Shown piece by piece: positions 10,713 through 22,000 of a stretch of 64,000 nucleotides of DNA. Made by a program: the position numbers and the translations under genes. Within the stretch, counting starts at the first letter, position 1; each line of letters begins with the position of its first letter. The stretch spans positions 41,668-105,667 of the forward strand of contig JAKSYS010000147.1 in NCBI GenBank assembly GCA_022925895.1. Direction: 5' to 3'. The DNA is from Fragilaria crotonensis. Taxonomy: Eukaryota; Bacillariophyta; Fragilariophyceae; Fragilariales; Fragilariaceae. The notes below the pieces were generated by a model. The model was not told the DNA's origin and did not search any database. It saw nothing but the letters and a program-made list of their open reading frames with translations.

Positions 10713-12606
10713 TTATAGCTCATCGTGCTCGGCGCGTACTTCCTGCCTACGCCATGCCATAGGTAACATGTCGTTGGGTATCGTTGCTTCTTTGCGAAAC
10801 ACCCCATCCAGATGCATGTCAGTGGAATATTCTGCATCACGAAACCGGAGCATCTCACGCATAACCTTTTTGCGGACAAGGACGCTCTTCCCTGCATCCA
10901 TCTTCACCGTGTAGAACGTTTTGCCGGCAGCAGTTGATGTTCTCGCCGTTACCTTGCAGGGCACACCATCCTCCGCAATAGTCCAAAGATTCCACATCGA
11001 GCCTTCCAGTTGTCTCTCTTCGTAGGCGTTGGCATTCACACTTGGATGACACACCACCTCAATATTGTCTGGGTATGGACTTTTGCGTTGCTCTCGCACT
11101 GTTCGAATGTCAGCCTCTGCATAAAGCTCATTCCACTCAGCCGCCGACATATATTCTGCATACTCAGATGGCCTTTCAGCATTTTGCCATTCTTCAACAT
11201 GATCCTCCCAAGCAGTCACCCATTCATCGCCGTAATCAATGAAGAGCTCCTCACCTTCTTCGATATCTCTCAAGGCAACGTAGTCCCAACCCAAATGAGG
11301 TTGATACGTCTTGCTCATGTCTTTGACGCTTGTACTCAACCAAGAGTCATCGTGCGACAGCTGTCCGTCGGGTGCCCACAGAATCTTGACGTTGGCGCGT
11401 TCGCGGGAGTGATTCAGAAGGTTTACACCGGCGCCATTAGGACACAAGATCAAGTCAGTCTTTGGATGACCCCAACAGTAGTTCAGGAGCAGCTGATGTG
11501 CCACTACCTCGGGTGGGTCCAATGTAGACCCATCACCGTGGTTGCTGAGATCATACATTTCAAGGCCTTTCTTATCAACAATATGCATCAGAGGAGAACC
11601 AGTAATTATGTGACCCTTTTGAAAGCTCCAAGCTGCAAACCCTCCCCGCCCCGCTCCTTCGATTGTGGACTGACCTGGAACTATGCTTTCGAAACAACGC
11701 GCGTCCGGCATTTCGTGCAGATTGTCACGAACGTGATTCAGCTGCAGCACCGACCTGATTCCTTCGTTAACCGCCATATCAATCTGATGAACGTGTCGGG
11801 GGAAGAGCGTTAAGGATAGCACTCTGAGGGGATAACATGATGTCGTATAGATCGTGTTGGGCCTCCTCTGACAACGACAACGTCTCGTGCAACAGCTCTT
11901 TGATTTTCTTCACTAAATCGGCCGCGTCGCGATAGTGATTTGCGAACGGTATATTGACAAAGATATGGTTTCGCGATGTGAACCACCCATCGCCATAATG
12001 TTTAAAGAGTTCGGCACCTGCCGGCACATCTTCAATGGCGTAACTACTACTGTTGTTCCAATACGCTGTCATGGATCCAGCGGAGGGGTATTTGTCCCGA
12101 TGGGGGAGTGTCGTGTCGTAGATGGGAAAGTTCCGATCGAGGTTCAAGAGTCCCAAATGACAATTGACTAAACAATCGATGCCGGGTGCGAATGCCTCAA
12201 GGTGCTCATTGTCACCTTCACGATGCATCCCCATCATGGTAAGGCCATCCCAGACGTAGTCCTGCAACATCCAGTAGATGTTAGGATGATGCACTCTTAG
12301 ATCAATGATCGGGACAATAACATCCGGGACGCCTATCTTAGCACCTCTGGCAATCGACTTAGTTGTGAAAACACCCAGTCCCGCTCCTTCTATTGTCGAC
12401 GGCGCAAGGTAGATAGAGCATCGTGAATGAGATGCTGTTTGAACTTCTGGTTCTGCCATGGCACGTGCATTGCAAGGAATGAGAACAAGAAGGAAGACCA
12501 GTTTGATAGGTCGCAGCAACATGGCGATGGTATTCGTCGTGATTGAGATCCGATTATAGCGTTCTAGCTCCTCCACCGGTGTACTTGTACCAGAATCTGC
12601 ATCCAT
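10713..12606 (-). CDS. Secretory-type protein with two tandem SET-like domains (one frame break)
   Basis: The upstream frame starts at 12606 and contains a hydrophobic signal (MLLRPIKLVFLLVLIPCNARA; this internal Met is a plausible true start). A degenerate SET-like domain follows: IEGAGLGVFTTKSI, VNCHLGLLN, AELFKHYGDGW. The downstream frame (10713-11822) carries a second, more canonical SET domain: IEGAGRGGFAAWSF, NLLNHSRERANV, EGEELFIDYGDEW. The frames overlap at 11779-11822. Removing one base from the G5 run at 11798-11802 joins them without a stop, so this is most likely one gene with a homopolymer indel. SET domains methylate protein lysines. The canonical NHS and DYG residues survive only in the second domain. 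Substrate unknown. Confidence 0.75.
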
Positions 12607-12810
12607 ACCTCAACAACGTGAGCAAAAAACCAAGGCACAAGCAGCGTTGAAGTTCGGGGCCACATGTCACATGAGTTCGCCATTCGATATTTATATGTAC
12701 AGTACATTTCGTACATTGTACTGTACCCTCGTATATGGTCGGAGTTGCACTGTGCACTGTGTTCCTATACTGGATTTCTCTGTAATATGCATAGTAGTCG
12801 AGAGCAGAGT
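12607..12810. other. Short intergenic segment upstream of the SET gene
   Basis: Contains GTAC-type words (tgtacagtacatttcgtacattgtactgtac around 12697-12726) and no coding region. Confidence 0.4.
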
Positions 12811-12812
12811 TA

Positions 12813-13769
12813 ACATTAGGGAGATCCGGGTAGAGTCGTGATTCCACTAAGTTTCCCTTGTCATAAGGGAACCTTAGTGGAAGGGAAATTCCGGAATTAG
12901 AGATCCGGGTTGACGTGCGACAAGTGAAATTTCTACCAAATTCCTGGACAGGGTTCCTCCTGAACGTCAAACAAGATTCCGCTGTGAGTTGATTTTCATC
13001 GAAAGCCTGTTGGTGGGTTGTTTTCAGCTAATTTGGATTGCTGAGCACTGTCGTTTCTATCGCTAGATTTTCCGTATCGATATTAGTCTATAGTCTAAAC
13101 ATAAGTCAGTGGTTTAGGGATACATTATCTGTATCGCAATCGCCGTTGTGATCGGAGAGCGACGACATCGTTTTGCTCTGAGCGCTAAGCCAACGCTCGA
13201 AATTTCAGAATAAACTTCAGCACAAGGATTCCTCAGTAATAATGCGAAAGATTCCGCACAAGGTCCGGTTGTCAAGTAGTGTTGGTGCTCGAATCTCAGC
13301 GGATTCGAATTTTGAGCATTGTCGTTTGTACCGTTAAATCCGCAATGTCCACATTAGTCTAGGAGCGATGACAAGTCAGAAGTGAAGGTGATTCTTGCAC
13401 GGTTTTGCAATCGACGTCATGGCGGGAGAGGATGTCGTCGTTTTCCGGTTGGTGCCGACTAATTCGAACGCTTTTGTTTGACAGCTTTGTCTTCAAATTA
13501 CGACGTCCTGCTTTGGCTTACATAAATGTAGTGCAACGTGGAACTTGGAAAGCAACAATTTGACACGTGTAACGGAGTCTTGATAGCAGAAAACGCAGTG
13601 GAATGAAGCAGCGTCAAACTTCCACTAAAGCCCCGAGGATCGACCTTTATCAGAAATTGCGAAACAAGATTCCCTAATTCAGATCCGTTATTGTGACTCA
13701 TAACCGGTTCTGAGCTGAAATAGCAGAAAGGTTAGTGGAAACACGACTCCACCCGGATCTCCCTATTGT
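12813..13769. mobile_element. MITE-like non-autonomous element with 38-bp terminal inverted repeats and TA flanks
   Basis: The left end (12813-12850) and right end (13732-13769) are inverted repeats sharing ATAGGGAGATCCGGGT-type sequence, with 3 mismatches in 38. Both are flanked by TA (12811-12812, 13770-13771), as expected for a Tc1/mariner-like TA duplication. Just inside the left end is an 18-bp stem hairpin (12842-12859 with 12865-12882). The interior holds two diverged direct repeats offset by 271 bp (13043-13165 and 13314-13436). No transposase is encoded, so an element supplied in trans must have moved it. Confidence 0.8.
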
Positions 13770-13771
13770 TA

Positions 13772-14049
13772 TGCTGTACGGAGTATTCCACAATACATTT
13801 GACATGTACACACAGAAATGCACATGATGACCATTTCTGGTATGGTGGCCTTTGTCATGTACGTCGTACTTGTACTTTTGTATGACACATAGGATTGCGA
13901 CTGAAAATTGGCTACTTTCTCATTAGTTTAAAACCGTCATTTCCCAGGTCGTGCATCAGATTTCCCGTAAGACAAATTTGTGGTATGACATAATTTGAGA
14001 TGTCGCGCTGCCGTTATCGAACGGTCGAAATTTGAGTCTCGAGTCTCGC
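13772..14049. other. Spacer between the two mobile elements
   Basis: Non-coding, with scattered GTAC words (13772-13790, 13858-13882). Nothing else is seen. Confidence 0.4.
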
Positions 14050-14075
14050 CTCGCAACCAGGCCGTGTTATTTGGG
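14050..14075 (+). repeat. hAT left end: target duplication plus terminal inverted repeat
   Basis: The 8-bp target copy CTCGCAAC at 14050-14057 is followed by the 18-bp terminal repeat at 14058-14075. Confidence 0.95.
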
Positions 14076-16886
14076 TTTTTACCCCCAAAACCCCCAATTA
14101 GCTTAATTGGGGGTAAATTTGGGGTTTATTTGGGGGTTTGTTTGGGGGTACCGATTACAGTGCGTTTCAAGGCTGTATTTCACGCCCAAAATGCGACGAG
14201 GAACACTAAATACACTGGCTGAGCGACGAGATGCTCGATGATCATCCATTACACTAGGCATTAGCTAACTAGCATTCTTGTTAATTGGGAAGCATCCTGT
14301 GTGCAATTCCAAGCAATTCAAAGTATTGTTTGCTGTGTAGAATTCCTCGAGGAGAAATCGGTGAGACTAGCACGGTAGTCGTCCTTTTCCCAATTGATCA
14401 AGGAGAAATCAGACTCCACAGTCGCAGTACCTGGGAAAACAGATGCAAGGCCACCAAAGAATCTCTTGAGCAGTGCAAATTGGTTGTCATCAAATGGGGC
14501 CCACGCTTCAACAAATGAGCTCGAGTGCTTCTCCGTCTGAACTAGGGCCTTGATACGTGCATTTTGACTAAGGAGTCCCTTCATATCATTGAAAAGTTCC
14601 TCCAATGCATCAACCTCCGCATTATCAAGGTGTGGAGCAGGCGCTGGCGTTGCTGCTGGATGAGAATGGAGAAATCACGATTTGTCACATCAACGAGCTG
14701 CAATGGCGTTACCGGTGGGAGGAGGAAGTCGGAAGAGTCATTTGCAGCGTCACGTTCGGCTTGAATAGATTCGATACCGTTGATCAGATCAACAAACATG
14801 TGTGCAACGCTTTTCAAGACCTGTACGTAACCCAACAGATTACCTCCTTCGCCCGGCAAGGACAGGACGTGAAGTCGCTCCATGACAAAGCAACCGCAAT
14901 TCTCAATGAACGAGTGAGCTGCATCGAGCTGCATCGCATACTTTCCCTTGGATACATGGCCGCTTCGAAAAAAGGTCTGCTCCTTCTTGTTGACGAAGAG
15001 GTTCCATTGCAACACTTCCTTCAGTAGGTCGCTGATCTTGAGCAACAACGGTTGGTGGTTCAACAATGATCGGAACCACATGCTCCTCCTCGTCGTCGTT
15101 CATGTGCAACTCCGCAATCGCATCCGGCGTCAACGGTCCCAAAATCCGGCCATCAGCAAGCTGACATAAATCAACAATCAGCCCGGCAAGGATCTGACGC
15201 TGTGCTGAAACCTGCAACTGCTTGCCTTGAAGCGATACAATTGCGACATCAACAATTTTCATCACACGATTCAGACAACATGTGACAATCCACCATTGAT
15301 CTGTCGGCATCCAGGTCACATTCCGCGTTGCCAAATGAGTTGTGATTTGCAATCGATTGGCTACGAACCATTTCACGACCTTGCTCATGGACATCCATCG
15401 CGTGCTTACAAATCGTGGACACTTTGATCCCATCTCACTAATGAGATTGAACTGCCTCCGAAGGTGGCCTGTAAGAGAGGTCACCGTGCCAACATACGAG
15501 TCATCGCATAGAGAGTTGTACAGCCTTTGTAAAACGAGATCAAGCTGATGCAATGCACACCAAACTCGATAGAAACCTGGAAGTGCAACGTTTGCAATAC
15601 GAGAGGCAACTCCACGATATTGACCAGTCATACTCGAGGCGCCGTCGGTTGTAACTGAAACGATTTGGCTCCTCCACTCAGGGGAAAGGTTATCAAGGGC
15701 AGTGGAGACAAGTTCAAACATGTGCTCTCCAGTGTGACGTTCCCGCATTGGAATGGCAAGCAAATGAAGGTTCAAGAGCACGCCATGATTTGAAACAACC
15801 CGAAGCCTGACGTCAAGGTATGATGTATCGCTCTTGTTTCCTCCGTCCAATGCGATAGAGAACGCCCAAGAATCTTTCAAGATTGCAGATATGGTCTGCA
15901 GATTTGCTGCGCAGGCAATTCGAACATAGCTGCTCACCTTTTGCGGGCTCATTGATCCAAGTGTAGCAAGTCGTAGAGTTTCCTTCATGTCTTGCATTGC
16001 TTACCTTAGATACCTGGCGGAAGGAAAGTCCGCTGGAAACCATTTTGATGCATGAGTAGAACTGAAGCTTGGATCTTACAGTTGCAAGATACCGTTCAAG
16101 GCCAGCATTTTCCTCCTCCTCGTGAGGATTGTCATCCAGAGCTTCATCATCGTCTTGAAGCTTGAATACCGAGAGGAACCGTTCCTTCGTCGATATGTCT
16201 TCGTCATCATCTGGATCAAATAACAAATTGCCAATTATTCCCTCCACTATAGCCTTGTCAAGCCATATTTTGAGTTGTTCATCGTTGGTTGGCGGCGGTA
16301 GAAAGAAGCGTCCTTTTGGCGAATCCTCCTTTCTGGCACCAGCAGTGCTGGGATCAAAGTATGAGGTTTTCTGCGAAACCGACAGGGACAAGTACTCCTT
16401 GGATCGCTCTTGATGCTGCTCAAGCATGTGCCTCTTCATGTGATCTTGTCGCCACGGCTTCGTATACATCTTGATTTTGGATGTTGGAGCTCGTTTCACA
16501 TTTACTTCCTCACGCACTTCCTTTCCAAAGGCTCGACAGAACCTACACTCAACAGACGCAACATCTCCTGTTGCAGCATCTCTAGCAGACACGTGAAGGC
16601 CATAGGCCTTCAACCACTTCTCATTGAAGTGGGTTGGCTTGCAATGCTTCTTTTTCTTCTTGTTGAGCTGAGCAGACATCTTCTTCTTTGTGCTACTTGT
16701 TTTGCAAAGCAATAGTCATTGCAATTGCAATCTGCCAGATCGACAATCAACGACGCTTCCCGCCAAAATCTATGAGTTATACTATGTCCTACGTATTCTA
16801 CGTGGCCTTAGTTGGGGGTGAATTTGAGGTTTCTTTGGGGGAAAATACCCCCAAATAAGGAAAACACCCCCAAATAACACGGCCTG
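14058..16886 (-). mobile_element. hAT-superfamily DNA transposon, 2829 bp, with perfect termini and 8-bp target site duplication
   Basis: Both ends read CAGGCCGTGTTATTTGGG inward (14058-14075 and 16886-16869), 18 of 18 bases. They are flanked by the identical 8-mer CTCGCAAC (14050-14057 and 16887-16894), the hallmark of hAT insertion. Subterminal zones carry multiple GGGGGT/ACCCCC runs (14081-14151, 16814-16877). The minus strand encodes a BED-finger/hAT transposase broken by frame changes. The perfect termini and target duplication show a recent insertion, although the transposase is damaged. Confidence 0.95.
14318..16712 (-). pseudogene. Decayed hAT transposase (BED finger, RNase H-like core, C-terminal dimerisation region)
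   Basis: Four overlapping minus-strand frames reconstruct the domain order. The first (16712-15813) has a BED-type zinc finger (VECRFCRAFG...HMKRHMLEQH). The second (15997-14903) has the RNase H-like core: WAFSIALDGGNKS, VSVTTDGASSMTG and RVWCALHQLDLVL, matching the usual hAT acidic and CxxH motifs. The third (15081-14581) continues the core. The fourth (14605-14318) has the hAT C-terminal dimerisation signature FPGTATVESDFSLINWEK. Frame changes are needed near 16000, 15045 and 14600, and no introns fit. The copy is probably non-functional, unless the breaks are assembly errors like those in the neighbouring host genes. Confidence 0.85.
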
Positions 16887-16894
16887 CTCGCAAC
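16869..16894 (-). repeat. hAT right end: terminal inverted repeat plus target duplication
   Basis: The inverted copy of the 18-bp terminal repeat is at 16869-16886, followed by the second CTCGCAAC at 16887-16894. Confidence 0.95.
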
Positions 16895-16989
16895 TCGCGA
16901 CACGCGACTCCTGTACCTTAACGCCTTTCGCACTGGACACATCCTTTAGCAGCCATAATTCTTCTTCTCGCTGCACTCTTTGTGTTCGA

Positions 16990-18333
16990 ATGGCGACACA
17001 ACAACAGCCATCCGAAACAAACGACAATGCCCCTCCCCGTGCCCTAAAAGGAAGGGAATTGGAAGATTTTGAATGGTTACAATCTGTCACTCTGGACAGT
17101 ATCGTCCTTGATGAGGACATGACGCAAGTGGTATCCATCAATGGGTTCGACTTGCAGAGATTGAGCCAGAAGTGTCTCCGCCGTCTCTGTGTCAAATTCA
17201 AAATCGCGAACTACAAGAACCGAAATAAAGAAAGAGTCTTGCAACTAATTCTTGACCGGAGATTGAGGATGTTGAGAATCGAGAAAGCCATGGCACAGCA
17301 ACGCAACACGGGAGTGGCTCCTTCAGGTGAAGCTTCATCCGTTGACAACGAAAATGCACCTCAACATAGTATTCAGCAAGATACCCCGGAGCAAGGAACG
17401 GCATCAGTACATGAATTATCCGTTAATAATGATGCATCCGCAAGGTCTTCCTCCACCAACAACAGAAGCGGAGGAGCAGCGTCGGGGAAAGGAGCGCATT
17501 CAGTCCAAGCTTCGTCCATTGACAACAATTCAACTTCAACTTTTTCCTTTGCAAACATGAATCGATTACCTTTCGCAGGTTATGCCCCTTACACAGCAGC
17601 TCTTGCAACGAGGACAAGTGGTTGCAGCGACGGGGTTGGAGGAAGTACTATTCAGCAAGGTCCACCGAACCAAACAATGCCATCAGTTCACGCTGTATCC
17701 GTTGATAACAATCCAACAGCAATCGCTACGAACGCGAATAGCAACAGCGGAGGAGGAAGGTCGGAGCAAACGGTTCATACTGCAAATGTAAGTGGATTAC
17801 CTGCAGAAAGGTACGCCCCTTATACAGCAGCACTCGCAGCGATGACAAGCGGTCGCAATGACAGGGGAGGTGGAAGGACTTTGCAGCAAGGTGCCCAAGA
17901 GCAAACGACGCCTTCAGTTCATGCAACGTCGGAGCGAATGGCAGGTTCACTTCAAGCTTCATCGGTTGGAGACAATGTAACTTCGCCCTTTTCCTTCGGG
18001 AATATGAGTCGATTACCAGTAGCACGGTACGCGCCTTACACAGAAGCAACGAGGACAGTAACGAGAGAAATACCGGGGATCGAAAACGAGGGAAAATCCG
18101 CTTTGGCGGGAAGGGAGAAGATAAAAAGGGAGATGGAGCTTCTTGCTTTGATGGAGGAATATGACACTAGTCTGAAACGCAAGCGAGAGGAACTTGATGA
18201 ATTGATCCAACAGACTCACGAGGCCAGAGTAATGATTGATATTCTGAAAAATAAAAGGGGCGAAGCTCTTGAGGCGCTCCAATCAGCTTCAAGTTCGAGT
18301 ACTTTTCTCGGCGCATCTAACTGGACCACGTAA
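16990..18333 (+). CDS. SAP/HeH-like repeat protein with C-terminal coiled coil, function unknown
   Basis: An intact 447-residue frame whose ATG lies only 96 bp beyond the hAT target duplication. Residues 45-95 form a helix-extended-loop-helix (SAP-like) motif (FDLQRLSQKCLRRLCVKFKI...NKERVLQLILDRRL), a fold often used for DNA binding. The middle has about three diverged repeats of roughly 80 residues built on RLPxAxYAPYTAALA followed by a QQG...PSVHA segment, separated by Ser/Asn-rich linkers. Residues 370-430 form a charged coiled coil (KRKREELDELIQQTHEARVMIDIL). I do not recognise a named family. The hAT insertion lies where the promoter or 5' leader should be, so expression may be altered. 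Confidence 0.7.
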   Translation: MATQQQPSETNDNAPPRALKGRELEDFEWLQSVTLDSIVLDEDMTQVVSINGFDLQRLSQKCLRRLCVKFKIANYKNRNKERVLQLILDRRLRMLRIEKAMAQQRNTGVAPSGEASSVDNENAPQHSIQQDTPEQGTASVHELSVNNDASARSSSTNNRSGGAASGKGAHSVQASSIDNNSTSTFSFANMNRLPFAGYAPYTAALATRTSGCSDGVGGSTIQQGPPNQTMPSVHAVSVDNNPTAIATNANSNSGGGRSEQTVHTANVSGLPAERYAPYTAALAAMTSGRNDRGGGRTLQQGAQEQTTPSVHATSERMAGSLQASSVGDNVTSPFSFGNMSRLPVARYAPYTEATRTVTREIPGIENEGKSALAGREKIKREMELLALMEEYDTSLKRKREELDELIQQTHEARVMIDILKNKRGEALEALQSASSSSTFLGASNWTT

Positions 18334-19007
18334 CGCCATTCCTCTGCATGACGCAATGTCTCGCCGGCCACCAAGCTAAAAGTTCTGCGACCTCATACTT
18401 GCAGTTGTAGGCGCATGGGCTTGTACCCTGTGACCTTCTAGGAGCTTCACTGGCCAAGCAGGGTGCTGTCTCTTAATTCATTGGTGACGCTTCAGTTGAA
18501 ACAAACAGAAAGCGGTGTCGTAAGTATCTAAGGTGTAATGCGCTCGACAAACCACTCACTACTGAACTCTTGCAAGTGTGCCGACTACTTTCGAAATGTC
18601 ATAGTAACGACGTTATTTCCAACAGATGGCAGATCTTCATACCCAATTGTCATTATCCATAGTGATCTACAACTACGATCGTGATGGTGTGCAGTCCTTG
18701 TCATCAGTCTCCGGTGGACTTACACTGCTGCCGACTGCCGAGTCCCGGGTCCGGGGTCCTAGTAGAGTCCTACGGTAGAGTCCTAGTAGTACGTGTTAGC
18801 ATCTACACCCAGTACCGTAGTACCAGTCTACTGTACTCAAGACTCGTGATTCGTGACTCGTGGGAGGTGACACAGTGCGCAACTCGCACCAGCAGTTGAT
18901 CCATCGGCGCGTTGGTTTTGTGGACAACGATCATCACGTTAAGCGTTATCGAACCATTCTGCATTCATCTGACTTGAGTCTGCATCAGCAATTGTTATTC
19001 GTCGATC
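18334..19007. other. Intergenic, promoter side of Aquarius
   Basis: No gene is supported. Around 18735-18835 is a short GTCC/TAG-rich direct-repeat patch (gagtcctacggtagagtcctagtag), followed by GTAC words. Confidence 0.4.
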
Positions 19008-22000
19008 ATGTCATCCGATTCTCGACGCCGCAAGGTCTCGAAGGAAGACGGTCCGAAACCGAAAAAACAAAACCATACAACGTAGCATCGCTCAGCTGTA
19101 CGAAGAAATGGTCGAACATGACGGCGACAACGCCGATTACCAGACCTTGCACGACGTTGTTTGGCCATTTCTACAGCGATGCAAGGATCATGAAAGCGAT
19201 GAATGGAAGAAAGCATGTGTCTTGTTTGCCCTCCTCGTGACAAACCAGGAAGGAAAGCCTTCGGTATCGAAATTTGGAGACGAGACCCCCTCTTGGAACT
19301 GGTCGTCAGTACACTTCTGTTGAATGACAACACTGAAAGGGCAGATACAATCCACCTTTGTATCCTTCTTCTCACGTCAGAAGGTACACGAAACGTAATT
19401 CGGCAGTATCTTGGAGTGGAGCTGTTACACTTCGTCCCCACTCGACGACTCGAATTGGAACTCAAAGATCGGCAGCCTTGCGTCGTAGCTTCTCGCTGGC
19501 AGGTGAAAAGCCAAAACGAATGTGGGTTGTTCAATGGATCTCAGGATTGTTAGATCACTTAGAAGGAAAGTCCAAGCATGGAGATGCGTTTCGTAATGAT
19601 CACCTTCCAAAGGAAGCATCAATGTATCTGCATCGATCGTTGGAATTGTTAATCGACTTTCTCTCGGCGTTCGACACCCGCCAATTTTTCATCATATTCC
19701 TCGATGCAATTCATTTTCCTGTACGATGCAAATTAGCGATCAAGGAAGTTCCTAGGACGACCCATCGACTGGTTCAGCATCTCTTGGCCCGAGCTTTCAG
19801 TCTCCTTAACTTTCCAGTTCAAAGTGACAAGACTCCACTATCGAAGGAGCAGACGGTCTCCATCTACCATGCCCGTGCTAGCATTGTTCAAAAATTGAGT
19901 CACAGATACTATGCGGAAGATCTTCCGGAGGTTGTACATGCCGGTGTCGGACTGCTGTGCAACGGCAAGTATCTTCCGCAGGCCTTCGGTGGATTGGATG
20001 ATCACAAGCTATTGGACCTCCTTCATCGCCTTCGTTTGGTTGATAAAGATATCTTTGTTGGAGGTCGAGAGTATATGATGGCCATCTTGTTGCATCATCT
20101 GTCTTTGCCCCCTTACCCTCTCGATGAATTAAAATCCTTTCCCTTGTATCCAACAGAAACCATCCTCTTTGAGCACAATGTCATTCCACCTGGAACATTT
20201 CTTCGCAAGTCACAAGTCTTATCCATCCCGAAGCTCAACACCCAGTTCTTGTCCTACCAAGATTATCTTTTGCGCAACTTTGAGTTGGTACGATTAGAGT
20301 CGGCCTATGACATTCGATCCGATCTGGTAGACGTGATCAAACGAGTGCAACCTGTTGTGCGAACGACCATGCACGACACGTCAAGTGAGCTACAACTTAA
20401 GACAGACTTTTCGGGGTGGGCACGAATGGCCCTCGAACTGGAGGAGCAGGTTCGTATTATGCGTGTCACGCCGCCAAAGCTAGGGGAAGGGGTACCGGCA
20501 AGTGTTGTCGCTGAGATAACTGTCGACATGGTGCATTGCGGTGATTCGATCCGCAGAGAGTGGGACTCTCTTGGAGAATTCGACAATTTATTCTTGGTTG
20601 CGATTGATGCCACGGCAATGACGGGGGCTCCAGCTCCTTTGGTTGAGGACCAAGCTGGTGACAGCGAGCGTCGTGTCGCCGACGACGATGATCCGACATT
20701 CCCCGCACGATTTGGAGTAACGGCAATTCGTGGTTGCATGGTCTTGAACATTCGAGATGCAGATGGAAAAATTGTTAACGATCCTTTACTTCAGGATGCG
20801 AAGCAATCTATCAAAGGAACGAAAAGGATCTTCCGGGTTGAACTCGATCCAGCACAATACACGTACGACGCGCGATCTAAAGCTGGAACGAAAGTTTACG
20901 AAACGTTGAACCTCTTGGTTCGTCGAGAAGGCCGAGCAAACAACTTCCGAGCGGTTTTAGAAACAATCCGTGGTCTCATGGAAGGATCTGGTTCGATTGG
21001 ACGAGTGCTCCCTCCATGGTTGCAACCTGTTCTTCTTGGGTATGGCGATCCTGAATCCGCTTACTACAAATCCCCTACCATAAGGGCCTACTCCTTGAAA
21101 ACTCCGGGAGTGCCCGAGCCAGAGGCCCCACTCGACTTTTGTGATACCTTTCTGGACGCGAAGCACCTTTCCGATTCGTTTCCTGATTCCAAGGTTGATT
21201 TTACCGATGATTGCGCGGAATCACAGCGGTCGAATCTGAAGCTTGAGTTCAAGGGTAGTGACATCCACGCGTCTCGTTATGATTTTCATAAGGGTGTGAA
21301 CGGAAATTCTGTTCGCTTCACGCCTGTTCAGGTTGAAGCGATCAAAGCTGGTCTTTCACTTGGTTTGACATTGGTTGTCGGACCGCCAGGCACAGGGAAG
21401 TCTGATGTTGCTGTACAGATCATTGCGAATCTTTTCCACACATTCCCGAGCCAAAGGACAATCATTATCACCCATTCAAACGCTGCCCTAAATGATCTCT
21501 TCCAGAAGATTATGGCTCGAGGCGATATCGATGAGCGATACATGATTCGCCTGGGTGCCGGTGAACGTGATCTCGACGTTGATTCTACTCACGACTTTTC
21601 TCGCGTTGGTCGAGTTTCGCATTCGTTGGCAAGAAGAGATCAACTTCTGGAGCGAGTACAGCAGCTCTCTGAATCGTTGGGAATCAGTGGAAAGGCCGAG
21701 AGAGGTGCTGATGGTTCTCCATCGTACACCTGCGAAAGTGCAGGTTACTTTCAAATACATTATGTCCAGAAGTATATTGACCAATTCCACCAAAGTGTGA
21801 AGGACGCAAACGAAAAGGATGTGGGCAATTTTTTCCATTCAGTGTCTTCTTTGGTCTTAAGAGTGATGAAATTGAAAACATGACAATGGCCAATGCAGAG
21901 GTCAGACTCGACGACATCACAAGGGTGTTCGCCGAGTTGGACGAATACCGCCCGCTTGAGATCCTGCGATCACAACGCCAGCGTACGGATTATTTCCTTA

